From: Arthrinium phaeospermum
Taxonomy: Eukaryota; Ascomycota; Sordariomycetes; Amphisphaeriales; Apiosporaceae
NCBI GenBank assembly: GCA_006503535.1
Contig: QYRS01000004.1
Location: 62,001 to 126,000, forward strand
DNA: 64,000 nucleotides
Direction of reading: 5' to 3'
The position numbers and the translations under genes were made by a program. Position 1 is the first letter of the stretch. The number at the start of each line of letters is the position of its first letter. The notes below the pieces were generated by a model. The model made no database searches. It had not been told where the DNA came from and saw only the letters and a list, made by a program, of their open reading frames with translations. Positions 1 through 10,643 of this stretch are shown one piece after another.

Positions 1-271
1 GGCTGCGCTGCCTCATGGCCGGGGCGCCCGTCGGCATCTTGGACACGGGCCGGGTCGCGGGCGCCAGCCGCAGGTAGGCGTAGATCTCCTGCTCCCGCTC
101 GCTGAAGCCCATGAAGCGGTCGAGCTCCTCCTCGACCTCGATCCGCTTGCTCATGGCGATGGTGGGGTTGTCCAGCTTGGTGATGAGGAGGGTCCGGTAG
201 TGGACGGCCACCTCCCGGCCGTCGGGCTCGCCCGATCTGGAGAAGGCCGTCTTGGAGTTGAAGCAGCCCAT
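1..271 (-). CDS. N-terminal part of a small MGC-starting protein, probably lipid-anchored (runs off the window)
   Basis: Open frame of 90 codons from an ATG at 271-269 to the window edge, without a stop. It begins MGCFNSKTAFSRSGEP. Gly2 followed by Cys3 is the arrangement of N-myristoylated and palmitoylated proteins, which suggests attachment to a membrane face; this is inferred from the motif only. Downstream come a basic/hydrophobic stretch (VAVHYRTLLITKLDNP) and a charged helix-like stretch (RIEVEEELDRFMGFSERE). GC-rich third positions support real coding. I do not recognise the family. The 3' end, and any intron, lies outside the window. Confidence 0.6.
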   Translation of the reverse strand, partial: MGCFNSKTAFSRSGEPDGREVAVHYRTLLITKLDNPTIAMSKRIEVEEELDRFMGFSEREQEIYAYLRLAPATRPVSKMPTGAPAMRQRS

Positions 272-1904
272 TTTGTTGGTGGCGAAAAAGGCTGACTTGC
301 TGTTGGTGAGACGAGTGCGTAGGCGTAGTAAATATTAGGTATATGTCGAACGTATTATTAAAAATCAGAAAGCGTTCCTCAGGATTCGCTCAGATGGGTT
401 CGTAGTAGTGTATGCCGGGAAACATTCTTCTGGGGAATGAAGCCAAGACGGAGGTGCCAAGGTGGTGGGTGATATAAGAGTCAATGGCGGAAGACCGAAC
501 CAATCACAAATAGCCAGTCATATATATAACAAGACAGGAAAGCAGGATGGAACAACAATAACAATAAAAACTCTACCGGTTGTGGGGGATGGGCGGCTGT
601 ATGTATAGTATTTTTATCTACGGGCATTCTTCGTTCCTTTTACCTGGATTCGAGGTCGGTTGGCTGGCAAAGGGTTGATTCCCTGCGTTGATCCCTTCGA
701 TATAGTAGGCGCGAGGGAAATGTGGAAATGGGCAAGGCAAGGCCGAGTCAAAACCCAGCCCAGCTGATGCCTAAGATTGCAATCTGCGCCCTGGCTTCGG
801 CTGGGGGGGCAGGCAACATTGGGACCTGACTGGTCGGGTGTCAGACACAGCCGGGATGGTGCCAGTTTCGCTCTGGGGATCGTCATCCTTCCCAAACGAA
901 AGGGCCCAACCAGGAGCCCGACAGTGACGAAATAGTAAGAGAAAAAAAAGGGCGTGCCTGTGTGTGTGCGGCGCGAGAGCAACACTGCCCCCCTTCTTCG
1001 ACTACTTCTTAACCTTAGGCTCGGGGCTTTTTAGGCCATACCGAAGTCCCAGCAGAACCTGACACTGCCGAACCGGCCACCAGCGCTGGGGTGTGACTAA
1101 GAGAAATGGCTGCGTGCTGGCATCGATGCTAGTAAGCGGCTGCCTAGCGGTGCTTTAGTGCAGGATTCTCATTTCGGTGCTATTTGCGCCAGTCGTATAA
1201 TAATAAGAGTAGGCATGGGCACCACTCACTACTGGCTGGGCGACGGAAGCAAAGAGGAAAAAATTGCAACTCAGCAACTCAGCAACCACAGGCGAAAAGC
1301 AGGTTTCCCGGCGTGCTGGTTGTTGTTTGGGCCAGGGGTCCCGGGAGGGTCCTGTCGTTCAAATACCCCCGATACCACCCTGCTTTTGCCCTCTTCCCTG
1401 CCTACCGTTGCAGCCAAAAGCATTATATGCGGGGATCAAGACAAAGGCGACAGCCGAGATGCCGAAACACTTTAAATCCTGATCTGTTCGCCGTCGCGAC
1501 TCGCGCAAAACAAACTGGACAGAACCGGGACGCATGACGTTGATTGATTGTTTGGAAGATGCGGGCTGCAACTGCTCTTGGGGACGGGCCGAACCAAGAT
1601 GGATAGAAATCTTCAATCATGCCACTTCTCGGAGCCGACGAAGATGTTTCGGGGCATTTAGTGGTAGAATTTCTCACGGCTCAAGCAAGATGCGAAAGAA
1701 CGATCTACATGCATAAGTGGGTATATCTGACATCCATGATACGATGGACTGAAAAAGTGTGAGAGAAAAAAAAAAAGCTTTGTCCGCCTGAACGCCATAA
1801 CCATGCAAAATGCCCCGATGCAGATGCAGATGCAGATGCGATGCGATGCGATGATGTGATTACAAGTTGGCCCTTGTGTCATAGAAAAAGAGGGCTGGCT
1901 CTCT
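272..1904. other. Intergenic, no gene seen
   Basis: Upstream region of the MGC-starting protein and downstream region of pop7. Short open frames here have no coding-like composition. A small GATGCA/GATGC tract lies near 1816-1850. Nothing else recognised. Confidence 0.5.
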
Positions 1905-2571
1905 TTAGATCAAGCGGATGTGGACTTGAAGACAGCTGACCATCCTGGCCCTCACCTCCTCCCTCTCGCCCGCGTTCTCGTCGCCGCCGGCCACCACCTC
2001 GTCGACGGCGGGCACGCTCGTGGTCCGGAGCTTGACCTCGCAGTCCTTTTGGCCCTGGAAAAAGGCCGCCACGCTGAGCACCTTTTCGATGGCGCGTCCG
2101 GTGCCGAGCACAACGACCTCGCGGCTGGTCTCGAGCCCAATGCCGGAGCCGGCCGACTGCTGCAGGGCGCGGACGCGCCGGCTGAGGTCCGAGGAGCGCT
2201 TGGCGATCTGGGAGGTCGCGGCCTGGTGCGGGTTGACGGCCGAGACGCTGCGCAGGATCTTGTCGAGCTGCTTGCGGACGCGCGTGGTGATGGAGCGGAA
2301 GGGGGTCTTGGGCGTGACGTAGAGGCGGAAGGCCTTGCTGCTCGAGGGCTCGCGGGGGCCGATCAGGTTGCGGTGGACAGTAGCGCCTGCAGGAGATCAG
2401 TCAGTCATTAGTTGGATTGCTGCTGCTGCCAGAATATGCCGTAGTACGGGATCATAGACGTACCTTTGGGATAGGTGGCAGCTTCGTATGCGTAGTCGTG
2501 GCCGGTAGTTCGTCGGCGCCAGGCAGCTGGGTTTGGGCTGCGGTAGGCAGCTCTCTGGCGTCTTCAGCCAT
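1905..2571 (-). CDS. pop7: RNase P/MRP subunit Pop7 (Rpp20, Alba-fold)
   Basis: Pop7 is a nuclear RNA-binding subunit of RNase P (5' maturation of tRNA) and RNase MRP (rRNA processing). Two exons. Exon 1 (2571-2464, ATG at 2571) encodes 36 residues, starting MAEDARELPTAAQ and ending KLPPIPK. The intron starts GTACGT at 2463 and ends CTGCAG at 2387. Exon 2 contains RSITTRVRKQLDKIL and then the family signature VLGTGRAIEKVLSVAAFFQ with the following VKLRTTSVPAVDE. The total of about 195 residues is normal for fungal Pop7. With these splice sites the two exons are one base out of phase. One extra G at the donor (AAGG before GTACGT) would restore the usual K-G-A-T-V join, so a lost base in a G run is likely. 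It diverges from rav2 across 0.7 kb. Confidence 0.85.
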
Positions 2572-3250
2572 GGTGTGGTGTTGTTTGGCGATCAATGCGA
2601 CCAGGAGGTTCGAAGTTGCCTAGAAACCTAGGTACCTTAGGCAATGCCGGATTGAGGAACGACGGTGAAAACCCTGACGCCCTCAATCACGGGGAGAATG
2701 CGTGACCCAGAAATATGCCGTCGAATCAATCAATCTGGAATCGTGGGCTCTGAAATGCCCGCCGTTGGCCGATTGAATGGGAATTCGGATCTTGGGTATC
2801 GCCAAATCTGAGATAGCGAGCTTTGAACTTTTGGGTGGGATGGGTGGAGTTTCTTCGCTGCACGCACCCAAAGCAGTTGAGCCTCCAATTGAAGACTGCA
2901 AGGGACTCAGCAGGGGACTTTTCCTTTTACTTGTCTCCCCCACAGCGGCTGACCCGCTGGAGCGTAGCCTTTTTCAGCCGCCCAAGACCCCAAGACCCCC
3001 CAAGTTTCACTGATTGGGAGCTGCCTGGTCCCTAAAACCGTCCGCGGGCCCCACCGAGAGCCCCAGCCCAATCGCAGCCGCGACAGTGACGTACACTTTG
3101 GACCTGATTCAACCTCGCGTCGCAATAGCTTCTACCTTTCACCTAATCGCGACGTATTGATCAAAGTCGTCGCACTCTGGATTATGACTGCCTTGACTAG
3201 TATACCATGAGTACGGAATAGGCACACCACCGAAATAGGCACTCCGCGAA
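2572..3250. promoter_or_regulatory. Divergent promoter region between pop7 and rav2
   Basis: About 680 bp between two start codons on opposite strands, so it must hold both promoters. Short open frames in it do not look coding. No individual site is claimed. Confidence 0.5.
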
Positions 3251-4776
3251 ATGTCCGTCGAGATCTGGCCTCCCATTGCGCCCGACCAGCTTAAAGTCGA
3301 GGAGGATGCGACCCAGGTACGTCGAATCGCATCACCACTTGCTTCTTCTGCCTAGTATTGTGATACGATCCGCATGCGCATCCCCTCCGCGAAAGAAGCT
3401 ATGGCCCCGTCACTCTCTCCTCCCCTGACTCCTCGGCGCTGCGAAGATGCAGAGGCGAAAATAGAACAGGAAGAAGAGCTCGACGGGGAATGGCTTCTCG
3501 TTTGGGCTTACCCCGTTTCCCACCGGCATCGACGTCGGCCCCTTTCGCTCACCACTGCTACTACTTCTACTACTTCTGTTGAAAGACTAACACCGCCACC
3601 TTCACCCCCTCGACAGGCCCGCGAGCTGACGTGGCTCCTCGACGCGCTGCACGAGACGCTCAAGACGCTCAAGAGCTCCCTCGAGGAGACGTACGCGCTG
3701 CTGGCGCCCATCGACCCGGGCGCGACGCTCGTCGTCAGCACGCCCAAGCACGAGACGGTCAAGGGGTACGTGACCCGCGTCGGCACCCGCCTCGTCAAGG
3801 GCAGCATCGCCCTCCGGCTGCGCACCCAGCCGAGCCCCATCGTCCTGGGCCTGAACCCGAACAAGCCGATCCACATTCCCGAGCTCACCACCCTCAACAC
3901 CCTGCTGACCCAGTCCGTCGACATCCTGGCCTTTGTCGTCTCCGAGTCCTTCCCCGCCACGAAGAAGGGCGACGAGAACCATGCCGACCCCAAGTTCGTC
4001 AGCAGCCAGCTGCGGCTGCTGTCCGAATACCTGGCCGAGGCCTCGGCGCTGATCAAGGGCCCCGAACTGCCCATCGCCGACCAAAACACCCCCTCCTCGG
4101 CGACGAGCCCCAACCCCCATCCACACGCCCGATGTCTTCCTCCTCGGCCATGTCCTCCGCCTCGTCCTCCACCGGCGGAGGACCGACGACTGCTTCGATA
4201 CCGCAGCCCCCCGACACGACCTGGACGCACTCGTCGGTGCCGCCGGCCTGCTTCTCGCCGCCCCTGAATCAGAGCTTGTCGGTCTACCTGACGATCCAGG
4301 ACGCCTCGCTCGTGCTGTACGTGCGCGCCCTCGAGCCGGCCGACGCGCCCGTCAACTTCGGCACCAAGCTGGCCCTGGCCATCGGCACCGCCCGCCGCCT
4401 CGAGCACGACGAGGCCGACCGCGTCTTTGGGTACTGCCCCGAGGGGGCCGACGACCCCATCGCCGTCGAGGGCAGCACCATGCAGCACCCGCCCGACCCC
4501 CTGGCCCCGCCACCGCCGCCGGCACCCCAACGGGCGCGCAGCAGCTACAACAACACCAATGCCAGGGGAGGCGGCATGGGCAAGGGCCGGGGCACCGAGA
4601 CGCCCGTCTACGTCCGCGAAAAGGTGCGCGTCGTCAGCACGGACCCGTGCCTGCTGAGCCTGAGCTCCAAGCTCGGCGCCCTCGGCAACGCCCTCGCGCT
4701 CGCCCGGCGGAACCTGGACGTCGTCATGGGCGAGCTGGACGAGGTTGCAGGGGAAGGGGGTGCTGGAGGGGAGTAG
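3251..4776 (+). CDS. rav2: RAVE complex subunit 2 / Rogdi homologue
   Basis: Rav2/Rogdi belongs to the RAVE complex, which reassembles the vacuolar H+-ATPase. Exon 1 (3251-3316) encodes MSVEIWPPIAPDQLKVEEDA then TQ and ends at GTACGT. It joins in phase to exon 2 at 3617 (ARELTWLLDALHETLKTLKS), which continues with YALLAPIDPGATLVVSTPKHE and TRVGTRLVKGSIALRLRTQ, all Rogdi hallmarks. The C-terminal half (SLSVYLTIQDASLVLYVRAL; KLGALGNALALARRNL) lies in another frame. The switch falls between about 4090 and 4210, within a Pro/Ser-rich stretch with C runs. It could be a 75-base intron (GT at 4132, AG near 4206) or a one-base indel. Intron 1 (300 bp) is long. It contains an open stretch EEELDGEWLL that could be an alternative exon; the direct join fits the family better. 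Stop at 4774-4776. Confidence 0.82.
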
Positions 4777-5630
4777 AGCTGCCCTACTACAATCGACCAC
4801 GGAAGTGGGGAGGGAATGAGAAGAAGAGGACCTGTTACTGCTGCTGTTAATGTCTCCAGCTCGTCGGGTATTAGACGACGAGACGGAGAAGATGGTGGCA
4901 GGGACTTTGTTTCAGTTCCCAGGCGAGGAGGAAGGGTCCAGATACCCAGGCGGTTTAGACCGTTTCGCCAGACAGCAGGCTTTGTTGACGACAGTATGGG
5001 GAGCATTTAGACCGGATCAGAAGGGGAAATCACGTAGGACGGCGTTGCGAAGTAGCCATGAGACTTTCTGCGTCCTGTGTACAAGAAAGTAGTAGCTGAG
5101 ATTGAACAGCACCGTACGAGGTATTCTTGCAAGTGGTGGCGTGGCCAAAACAGCTGTAGTAATAGCTGCATATATACAAGTAGTTGGTCAAGGCAGATTG
5201 TATATACACATCGAGAACACTCTTGTTTTCCCTTACAGCTACCTACATATTCACATGAATCGTTCAATGTTGCACCAATCACAGAGATACGGACATTGGT
5301 TGTCAACTGGCGAATGGTAGCTTTCTACCACGCCTGTCCATTGCAAGGCTCAACTAAGGCCGCATCGGCAACTACAATCTTCAAGCAACATCCACGGTTT
5401 CCGACCAAAATACAAGTCCCTCTTGTCCTGGCCTGGTCCATCCCGACCCGTGTCAAAGTCCGTCCGTTTCCGAATAGTACAACATATGAATGACTTCGTC
5501 AAGATGAAGAAGCTCTGCAAGCCAGCATTTAAAGACGTCGCTTTCCACCATGTGTCTTTCCTTTCCTTGTAACGACTCAAGTTTCTTCCGTGGAGACAAT
5601 GACGTCTCCCAAATGTATGTATGTCTCTGC
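4777..5630. other. Convergent intergenic region, no gene seen
   Basis: Between the stop codons of rav2 (+) and the NIPSNAP gene (-). Short frames on both strands lack coding character; this is presumably the two 3' UTRs. Confidence 0.5.
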
Positions 5631-6746
5631 CTAAGCCACCGGGGACCAGGGCATGGGGATGAGGATGCGCGACTTCATGGACTGGATGAGGGGCACCGTC
5701 TTGTGGACCGTCTCGGCCCAGCCCTCGACGCTCCAGCTCTGCTCGCGGCGGACCTTGCGCTCCTCGAGGTTGGCAAACTGCCAGAGGTGGTGGACCGTGT
5801 TGAGGTCTCCTATCTGCACGAACCAGGCGCCGACCCCCTCCATGACCTCGCGGCGGGCCTTGAGGCCGCGGCGCCAGTGCGTCTCCCACTCGAGCAGGTT
5901 GCCCGGGTGCAGCGTGTAGGAGCGCAGCTCGAAGACGCCGCCGAGCTGGCGCGGGCTCGTCGTGGGCCAGAAGCTGAACTCCTGCATGATGGACGTCTTC
6001 TTGCTCTTGATGAGCGTCTTGAGCTTGCGGTCGAACTCGGCAAAGTCGGGGTGGCGCGAGATGGAGTGCAGCGACTGGTGGTAGCCCTGGTAGCGCTGGT
6101 ACTCCCAGATGTGCACAAACGTGTCGCAGTCGCCCACCTCGGTCCGCCAGCTGCCCACGAGGTTGACCTTATTCTCCTCGAGCGACGCCATGCGCGGGTA
6201 CCACTGGCCTACCAGCTCCACGTACTCGTCCACCTTGTCGGGCTGCACCTCGTGGAAGACGATCGAGTGCACGTACTTGCCCCGCGCCAGCACCGCCGAG
6301 AAGCTGGCCTCGAGCTGCGCGTCCAGCTCCCGGCCCTCCTTGGTGCCGTAGATGAGGTTGGTCAGCAGGCCCTCGGGCCGGTCGGGCTGCTTCTGCGCCG
6401 CCTTCTGGCGTGCCTCTTGCCGTTGTCCTGTTGTGCTATGATAAGCTTGGGTACAGATGGGGAATGAGGTTGGGGGAAAGTAGTCTGCGAGAAACATAAA
6501 GAAAAGGGAAGGGAAGGGAAAAGACACAAAGAGATTCGCAACGGACTGGACTCACGCTCCGCCTTCTCCTTCTGCATCTGGACCAGGCGCTCGCGGAACT
6601 GCTTCTGCTTGTTGTTGAACTGCTCGACCTGGTCGATGGTGACGTCGGCCATGAGGGGGGCGCGCTGCGCATGGCCGTGGTGCTGATGGCCGAAGGGAGC
6701 GGGGAGCAGCAGCCGTGGCTGCGGCGGCAACTCGTCGCGTCAACAT
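5631..6746 (-). CDS. NIPSNAP family protein, probably mitochondrial
   Basis: NIPSNAP proteins are dimeric ferredoxin-fold proteins of mitochondria; the human members take part in mitophagy signalling. Two exons are separated by a 128-bp intron (6555-6428, GTGAGT to CAG), joined as KAER-QRQEARQKAAQ. Exon 2 carries the NIPSNAP repeats: FVHIWEYQRYQGYHQSL, then GGVFELRSYTLHPGNLLEWE and GAWFVQIGDLNTVHHLWQF, ending MPWSPVA. The N-terminus has a frame problem. The ATG at 6746 gives a basic leader (MLTRRVAAAATAAAPRSLRP) suited to mitochondrial import. The following ISTTAMRSAP and LMADVTIDQVEQFNNKQ each lie in a different frame, and one switch is at a run of six C. Lost bases are more likely than a true internal start at the ATG at 6652. 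It diverges from atp18. Confidence 0.85.
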
Positions 6747-7890
6747 CTTGATGGTGTTTGGTGGTGATGGTCTCGTGTGTGGTGTGAAGGATGGTGTTGC
6801 AGGTCGTTGCTGATTTGTGGCAACGAGGAAAGGGATCAAATCTGGCAAGTCCAACAAAGGGAGGAGAGTTCGATGTGAGACGGCGGCAGACGATTGGTCG
6901 GAGCTTGTGGTCGGGAGGTGAAACTCAGGCGGAGGTGATGGGGAAGTTGGAGGCGAGAAATGGAGATGTGTGTGAATTGTAATATCCGTTTCAATGATGG
7001 AGGGGAATGGGTGGTCAATACCACAAAGTATGTCACGCAGCACCTTGCCAAACACCTGGTTGATGGGTGTTGGAGATGGCGTGCATACAAGTCGGGCGAG
7101 AATGGGAATCAAATGGCACTTCCAGGAAGATGGGGATGGGGATTGGAATTGGGATTGAGATTGGGAGGAGAAGAGAGAGAGAGAGAGAGCAGAAGGTATT
7201 TGTTTCTATTCTTGCTTCTGTCACTTCAGTGCTACATGTACTGTACGGAATGGCAAAACGGATGGGCAGCTCAGCAAGCAGCACAGCAGCAGGTAGCTGA
7301 TCAATGGATGTCGAATAGGCAGCTGGGGAAATCCATTGGCTGCTGTGTTCCCCCGCACTTTTAGTGCTCTATGCCCCAGGTGCCAGGGTGGAATGGGGGA
7401 GCTATTGATTGACCCCGACCCTGACACTGCCTCCTCGTTCTGTAAAGGTACGGAACGCCCAGCCCAGACCCGGGATGAGCTGACGGGGAGCTTGGGGGTT
7501 CAACGTCCGGGCGATTGCGTTGCCCACGATGAGGGGGTGATGTCATTCCCCAATTGGTAGCTCGGCACTAGCTCGATAGCACTGACTTACCGAGGGCCAG
7601 TGCTTTTGGTGCATACACCTCCCAATTCTGTGTCTTGCCGGTTAAATGCATAGGCCATCCACAGTTGCGGCAGTACCCTTCTAAAAGAGCCCAATTGATT
7701 AGCTCAGCACGCTCCGATCGGCTAGCGGCTAAAGCAGGGAAGGCTGCGAGCTTGATCGGAAGCAAAGCAAAGCAACTCCATCGAAAAGCGCTCGCCGTCA
7801 ATTCAATTCCATTCCGCGAACAGCATCAATCCTTTCTCACCACATCGCAACCCACCCACCCTCACTCGACCTCTTCAACCCACCGTCAAA
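6747..7890. promoter_or_regulatory. Divergent promoter region between two mitochondrial-protein genes
   Basis: About 1.1 kb between the NIPSNAP and atp18 start codons. It contains G/A-rich microsatellite-like tracts near 7125-7190 (GGGATTG and GAGA runs). No gene recognised. Confidence 0.45.
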
Positions 7891-8370
7891 ATGGCTTGGT
7901 TCGGCATCACCCCCCAAGAAGTTCCCGACTCCCGTCCGTAAGTTCGCCCAATCCAATTGACCTTTCGGCGGCGACAACAAGTCCCGCCTGCCCGCCTGCT
8001 GCAACCCCAACAATTCTGCACCAAAATGATGGAACAAGCTGCTAACCCGCACCGTGTCCAACAGTCAAGCCTCTGGCTCCCTTCTTCGCTGCCGGTACAA
8101 ATTGCGCCCTCCTCCTTCGACGAGAGGAGCCCCACCATGCAACCGATTGATTTGTGCGAGGGAAACGTTGTGTCTGACATGAAGATTTAGGTGTTGTCAT
8201 TCTCTACGGTGTCAACTCGCCCAGAACGCCATGATGCGATGTACGTTGAACCCCTGAGACCCCCAACCGCCACGAAGGAGAGTACAGATCAATTGACATG
8301 CAAGCGCAATTCTAGCGACGAGTGGAAGAACGACGCCCGCAACCCCAACGCCAAGTCCGGCGGCCACTAA
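7891..8370 (+). CDS. atp18: ATP synthase subunit J/i (Atp18), mitochondrial
   Basis: A small single-span subunit of the F1Fo-ATP synthase in the inner mitochondrial membrane, linked to dimerisation of the enzyme in yeast. Four short exons: 7891-7937, 8065-8094, 8191-8240, 8316-8370. Read with corrected frame they give MAWFGITP, then KFPTPV, LKPLAPFFAAGVVILYGVNS, QNAMM and DEWKNDARNPNAKSGGH. The FPTPV-LKPLAPFFAAG membrane segment and the NDARNPNAK tail match the family. Exon 1 has six C where five are needed before AAGAAGTTC. Exon 3 lacks one G (CTCGCCCAG for CTCGGCCCAG), and the exon 3/4 join is one base off. These are almost certainly sequence errors in an important gene. Because of them no single frame reaches 60 codons. 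Confidence 0.8.
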
Positions 8371-8768
8371 ATGCTTTCGGCACTCGAAGAAGCAGAGATG
8401 GGCAGGAGGGAGGAGGATATGTGTGTCCGGGAAGATGTGGCCACATGACGATGACGATGCATTCTAGACAACAACTCGGCGGTCCCGCGCTGTCCGGACG
8501 CCCATTTGCACCCCACATTGCGAAGGCGGCGAGGGGCGGTTCTTTGTATCATAGACTTGCGGCTCCTCGGTACATATCTTGAAATCCAAGCAGTCGCAGT
8601 TACCCTCGGGCTTTTCGAATGGGAGCCAGGAACCAGCACATGTGACGATCTGGAGATTGTGACCTGGTGACTCGCCCAGCAGGGTCATTCCTGTCTTCTC
8701 TAAGACGCCTACCTTGTTTCTTGACCACCGCTCCCGTGATATGTTCATCTGGGATTTCCAGTCCTTGA
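8371..8768. other. Intergenic sequence downstream of atp18
   Basis: No gene is supported on the plus strand. Overlapping minus-strand open frames exist but none is convincing. Confidence 0.35.
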
Positions 8769-9076
8769 AAAGCTTCGCGGTCCCAGTCTTGCCAGCTATT
8801 GCCCTCGCGGGATCTGGGTGCTTGTATCGATGTGTCCCAGCTGCTTATGTCCGAAGAACATGAACGGTATATCTGCCACATAGGGATGACTCAAGGATTC
8901 CTGAGCAAATGGAAAGGCGACATGGAAAAGGCGAAAGGGACGAAGCCCTGATGAGAGAGGAACTCTCCGGAGAGCGATACCAAAAGGCAGTCCTGCAACA
9001 AGCCCAGATTAACGAGGGAGAGGACTACTACGAGGCGGTTGTCGTGGAGAAGATACAGAACGGAGGGGATCTTTAA
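8769..9076 (+). other. Possible coding remnant of unknown identity
   Basis: One plus frame is open from 8769 to a TGA at 8949 and includes LLMSEEHERYICHIGMTQGF and LSKWKGDMEKAK. Another frame then continues, with ALMREELSGERYQKAVLQQA and EGEDYYEAVVVEKIQNGGDL, to a TAA at 9074-9076. Residue composition is protein-like in both, so one frameshift may split a real exon. No family recognised. The minus strand of the same area is also open and cannot be excluded, for example 8881-8600, with SREGNSWQDWDREAFQGLEI. Confidence 0.25.
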
Positions 9077-9384
9077 TATGGCGAAGTCTTGATGGTAGAG
9101 GTTAGCCTAATTCTCAGAGCCACCATTCCTCACGATGTTCATAGGAATAAACGACTACTGTGACACTATGCACTAGACCTTATTCCTGGGAGACTGGTGG
9201 TCTATTTCTCTGGTCTATCGGTCTATGTGCATGTATTCTTCTGATGCCTTCACTGGGGTGTCTCCCATATCCCCTCCAGCCTGGAGCTTTGTGCTCTAAA
9301 GTATGTATATCGCAAACAACCTGCAAGCAGCCTGTCTAGTCTATCGATCCCCGACTCTCGTGTCTCTTATCAAGTACCAACCCT

Positions 9385-10643
9385 CTAATCCTCGGTCGGT
9401 TTCCCCCTGCTCACAGCGCCTCCTTGGCCTTCTCCCCCCCCATTGGTCTCGGGAGCAGGCAGGTCGTCCTTGAGCACCCTCAGCCAGCCCGCCACGGGCG
9501 TCGTCCACTCCTTCTTGACCGGCACAAAGTGGCCGCCGGGATGCATCAGCACCCTGGCCTTTCCGCCCTTCCCCTCCCTCGGGCCCGCACTTCTCGTACA
9601 GCCCCCGCGTCCGGTCCTCGCCGACGACGGTGTCGAGCGAGCCGAGCACGTGCAGGCTGGGCGTCGCCATGCCGCCCTCGTACAGCCACTGCAGCGCCGG
9701 GTCGCGGGCCACGAAGCCGAGTACACCATGCAGAACTTGAGGGGTTGGTGGTTGTTGGCCTCGCGCAGGTCCCGGGCCCAGTCCGTGTTGTGCTTCGGCG
9801 GGTCGTGCGCGGGAAGGGGCGGTGCTCCCTCGCTCTCCATCGCCGCGGCCGCCATCTGCGCGAAAGCGCCGCCCTGGCTGAAGCCCAGGATGCCGTCGAC
9901 CCCCTTGGCCGCGGATGGCGTCGGCGACGCGCCGCATGCCCTCGTCGAAGCGGCGGTAGGCGCCCGTGCCCTCGTCGTGCTGGAACCAGCCCCAGTTGTC
10001 CGTCGGCTCGTCCTCGGCGGCCGGGTCGGCGCCCTCGGGCGGCTGGTAGCCCGGGATGTCCGACGGCCGCAGGTTGTAGGGGCCCGTCGGGCAGATCATC
10101 TCGACGGTGTAGTTGTAGGGGGGCTCGCCCAGCGCCTTGTTCAGCAGCTTGTTCAGGGCGCCCGTCCGGCCCTTGAAGGGCGCCGGATTGCGTGTAGCCT
10201 GGGTTTGCCTGTCAGCACGGTTCTTTTTTGGTGTTCTCATTGTCTCTTGCCAATAGCGACAGGGGCAGTAGACATAGTGGTGCCTTGGTATTGTGAGAAG
10301 TCAGGTGACCTCGCAGTTGGTGTAGGAGAGAGAGCTCCACACAAGGAACCAACGCCAGAGGAAAAGCCAGCCAGTCAAACCTACCATGGAGCATGAGAAT
10401 CTTCAACTCCCTCTTGGGAGGAGGAGCCGGCTTGGCGGCCTTCTTGTTGTTGTTGTTCTTAGCCGGCTTTGCTGCGCTCGGCGGGGCGGCAGCGGCAGGC
10501 GTGGGGGTGGTGGTGTCCGACATGACAACGGCGCTACTGCTAAATGGGGATTTGGAAAACCGGAGGAAGGAGGCCGCAGTGGTGGTAGGACGGCGAACAA
10601 AAAAGCTGGTACTGAGAGTAGAAACTCGAAATAGCAAATGCAT
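9385..10643 (-). CDS. fsh1: FSH1-type alpha/beta serine hydrolase
   Basis: Family of serine hydrolases (FSH domain) related to yeast Fsh1 and the LovG thioesterase; the substrate is unknown. Exon 1 ends RELKILMLHG, the first strand of the fold, before a GTAGGT donor. Exon 2 starts GYTQSG and continues ALNKLLNKALGEPPYNYTVE and DNWGWFQHDEGTGAYRRFDE. The nucleophile elbow is GILGFSQGGAFAQMAA, the acid is in LHVLGSLDTVVGE and the catalytic His in MHPGGHFVPVKKEW, giving a complete Ser-Asp-His triad. These segments fall in several frames, so at least four one-base indels are present; a G8 run near 9447 moves the stop between 9385 and about 9412. Two in-frame starts exist. The one at 10643 adds an Arg/Ser-rich leader (MHLLFRVSTLSTSFFVRRP) before MSDTTTPTPAAAA at 10523. 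Confidence 0.78.

Noticed and set aside
3508..4800. 430-codon minus-strand frame across rav2
   Set aside because: Shadow of rav2, whose plus-strand protein is clearly recognisable.
6552..7112. Longer N-terminus for the NIPSNAP protein
   Set aside because: The frame is open upstream of 6746 but the added sequence is Pro/Ser/Thr-rich leader-like text; the ATG at 6746 directly gives a good targeting peptide.
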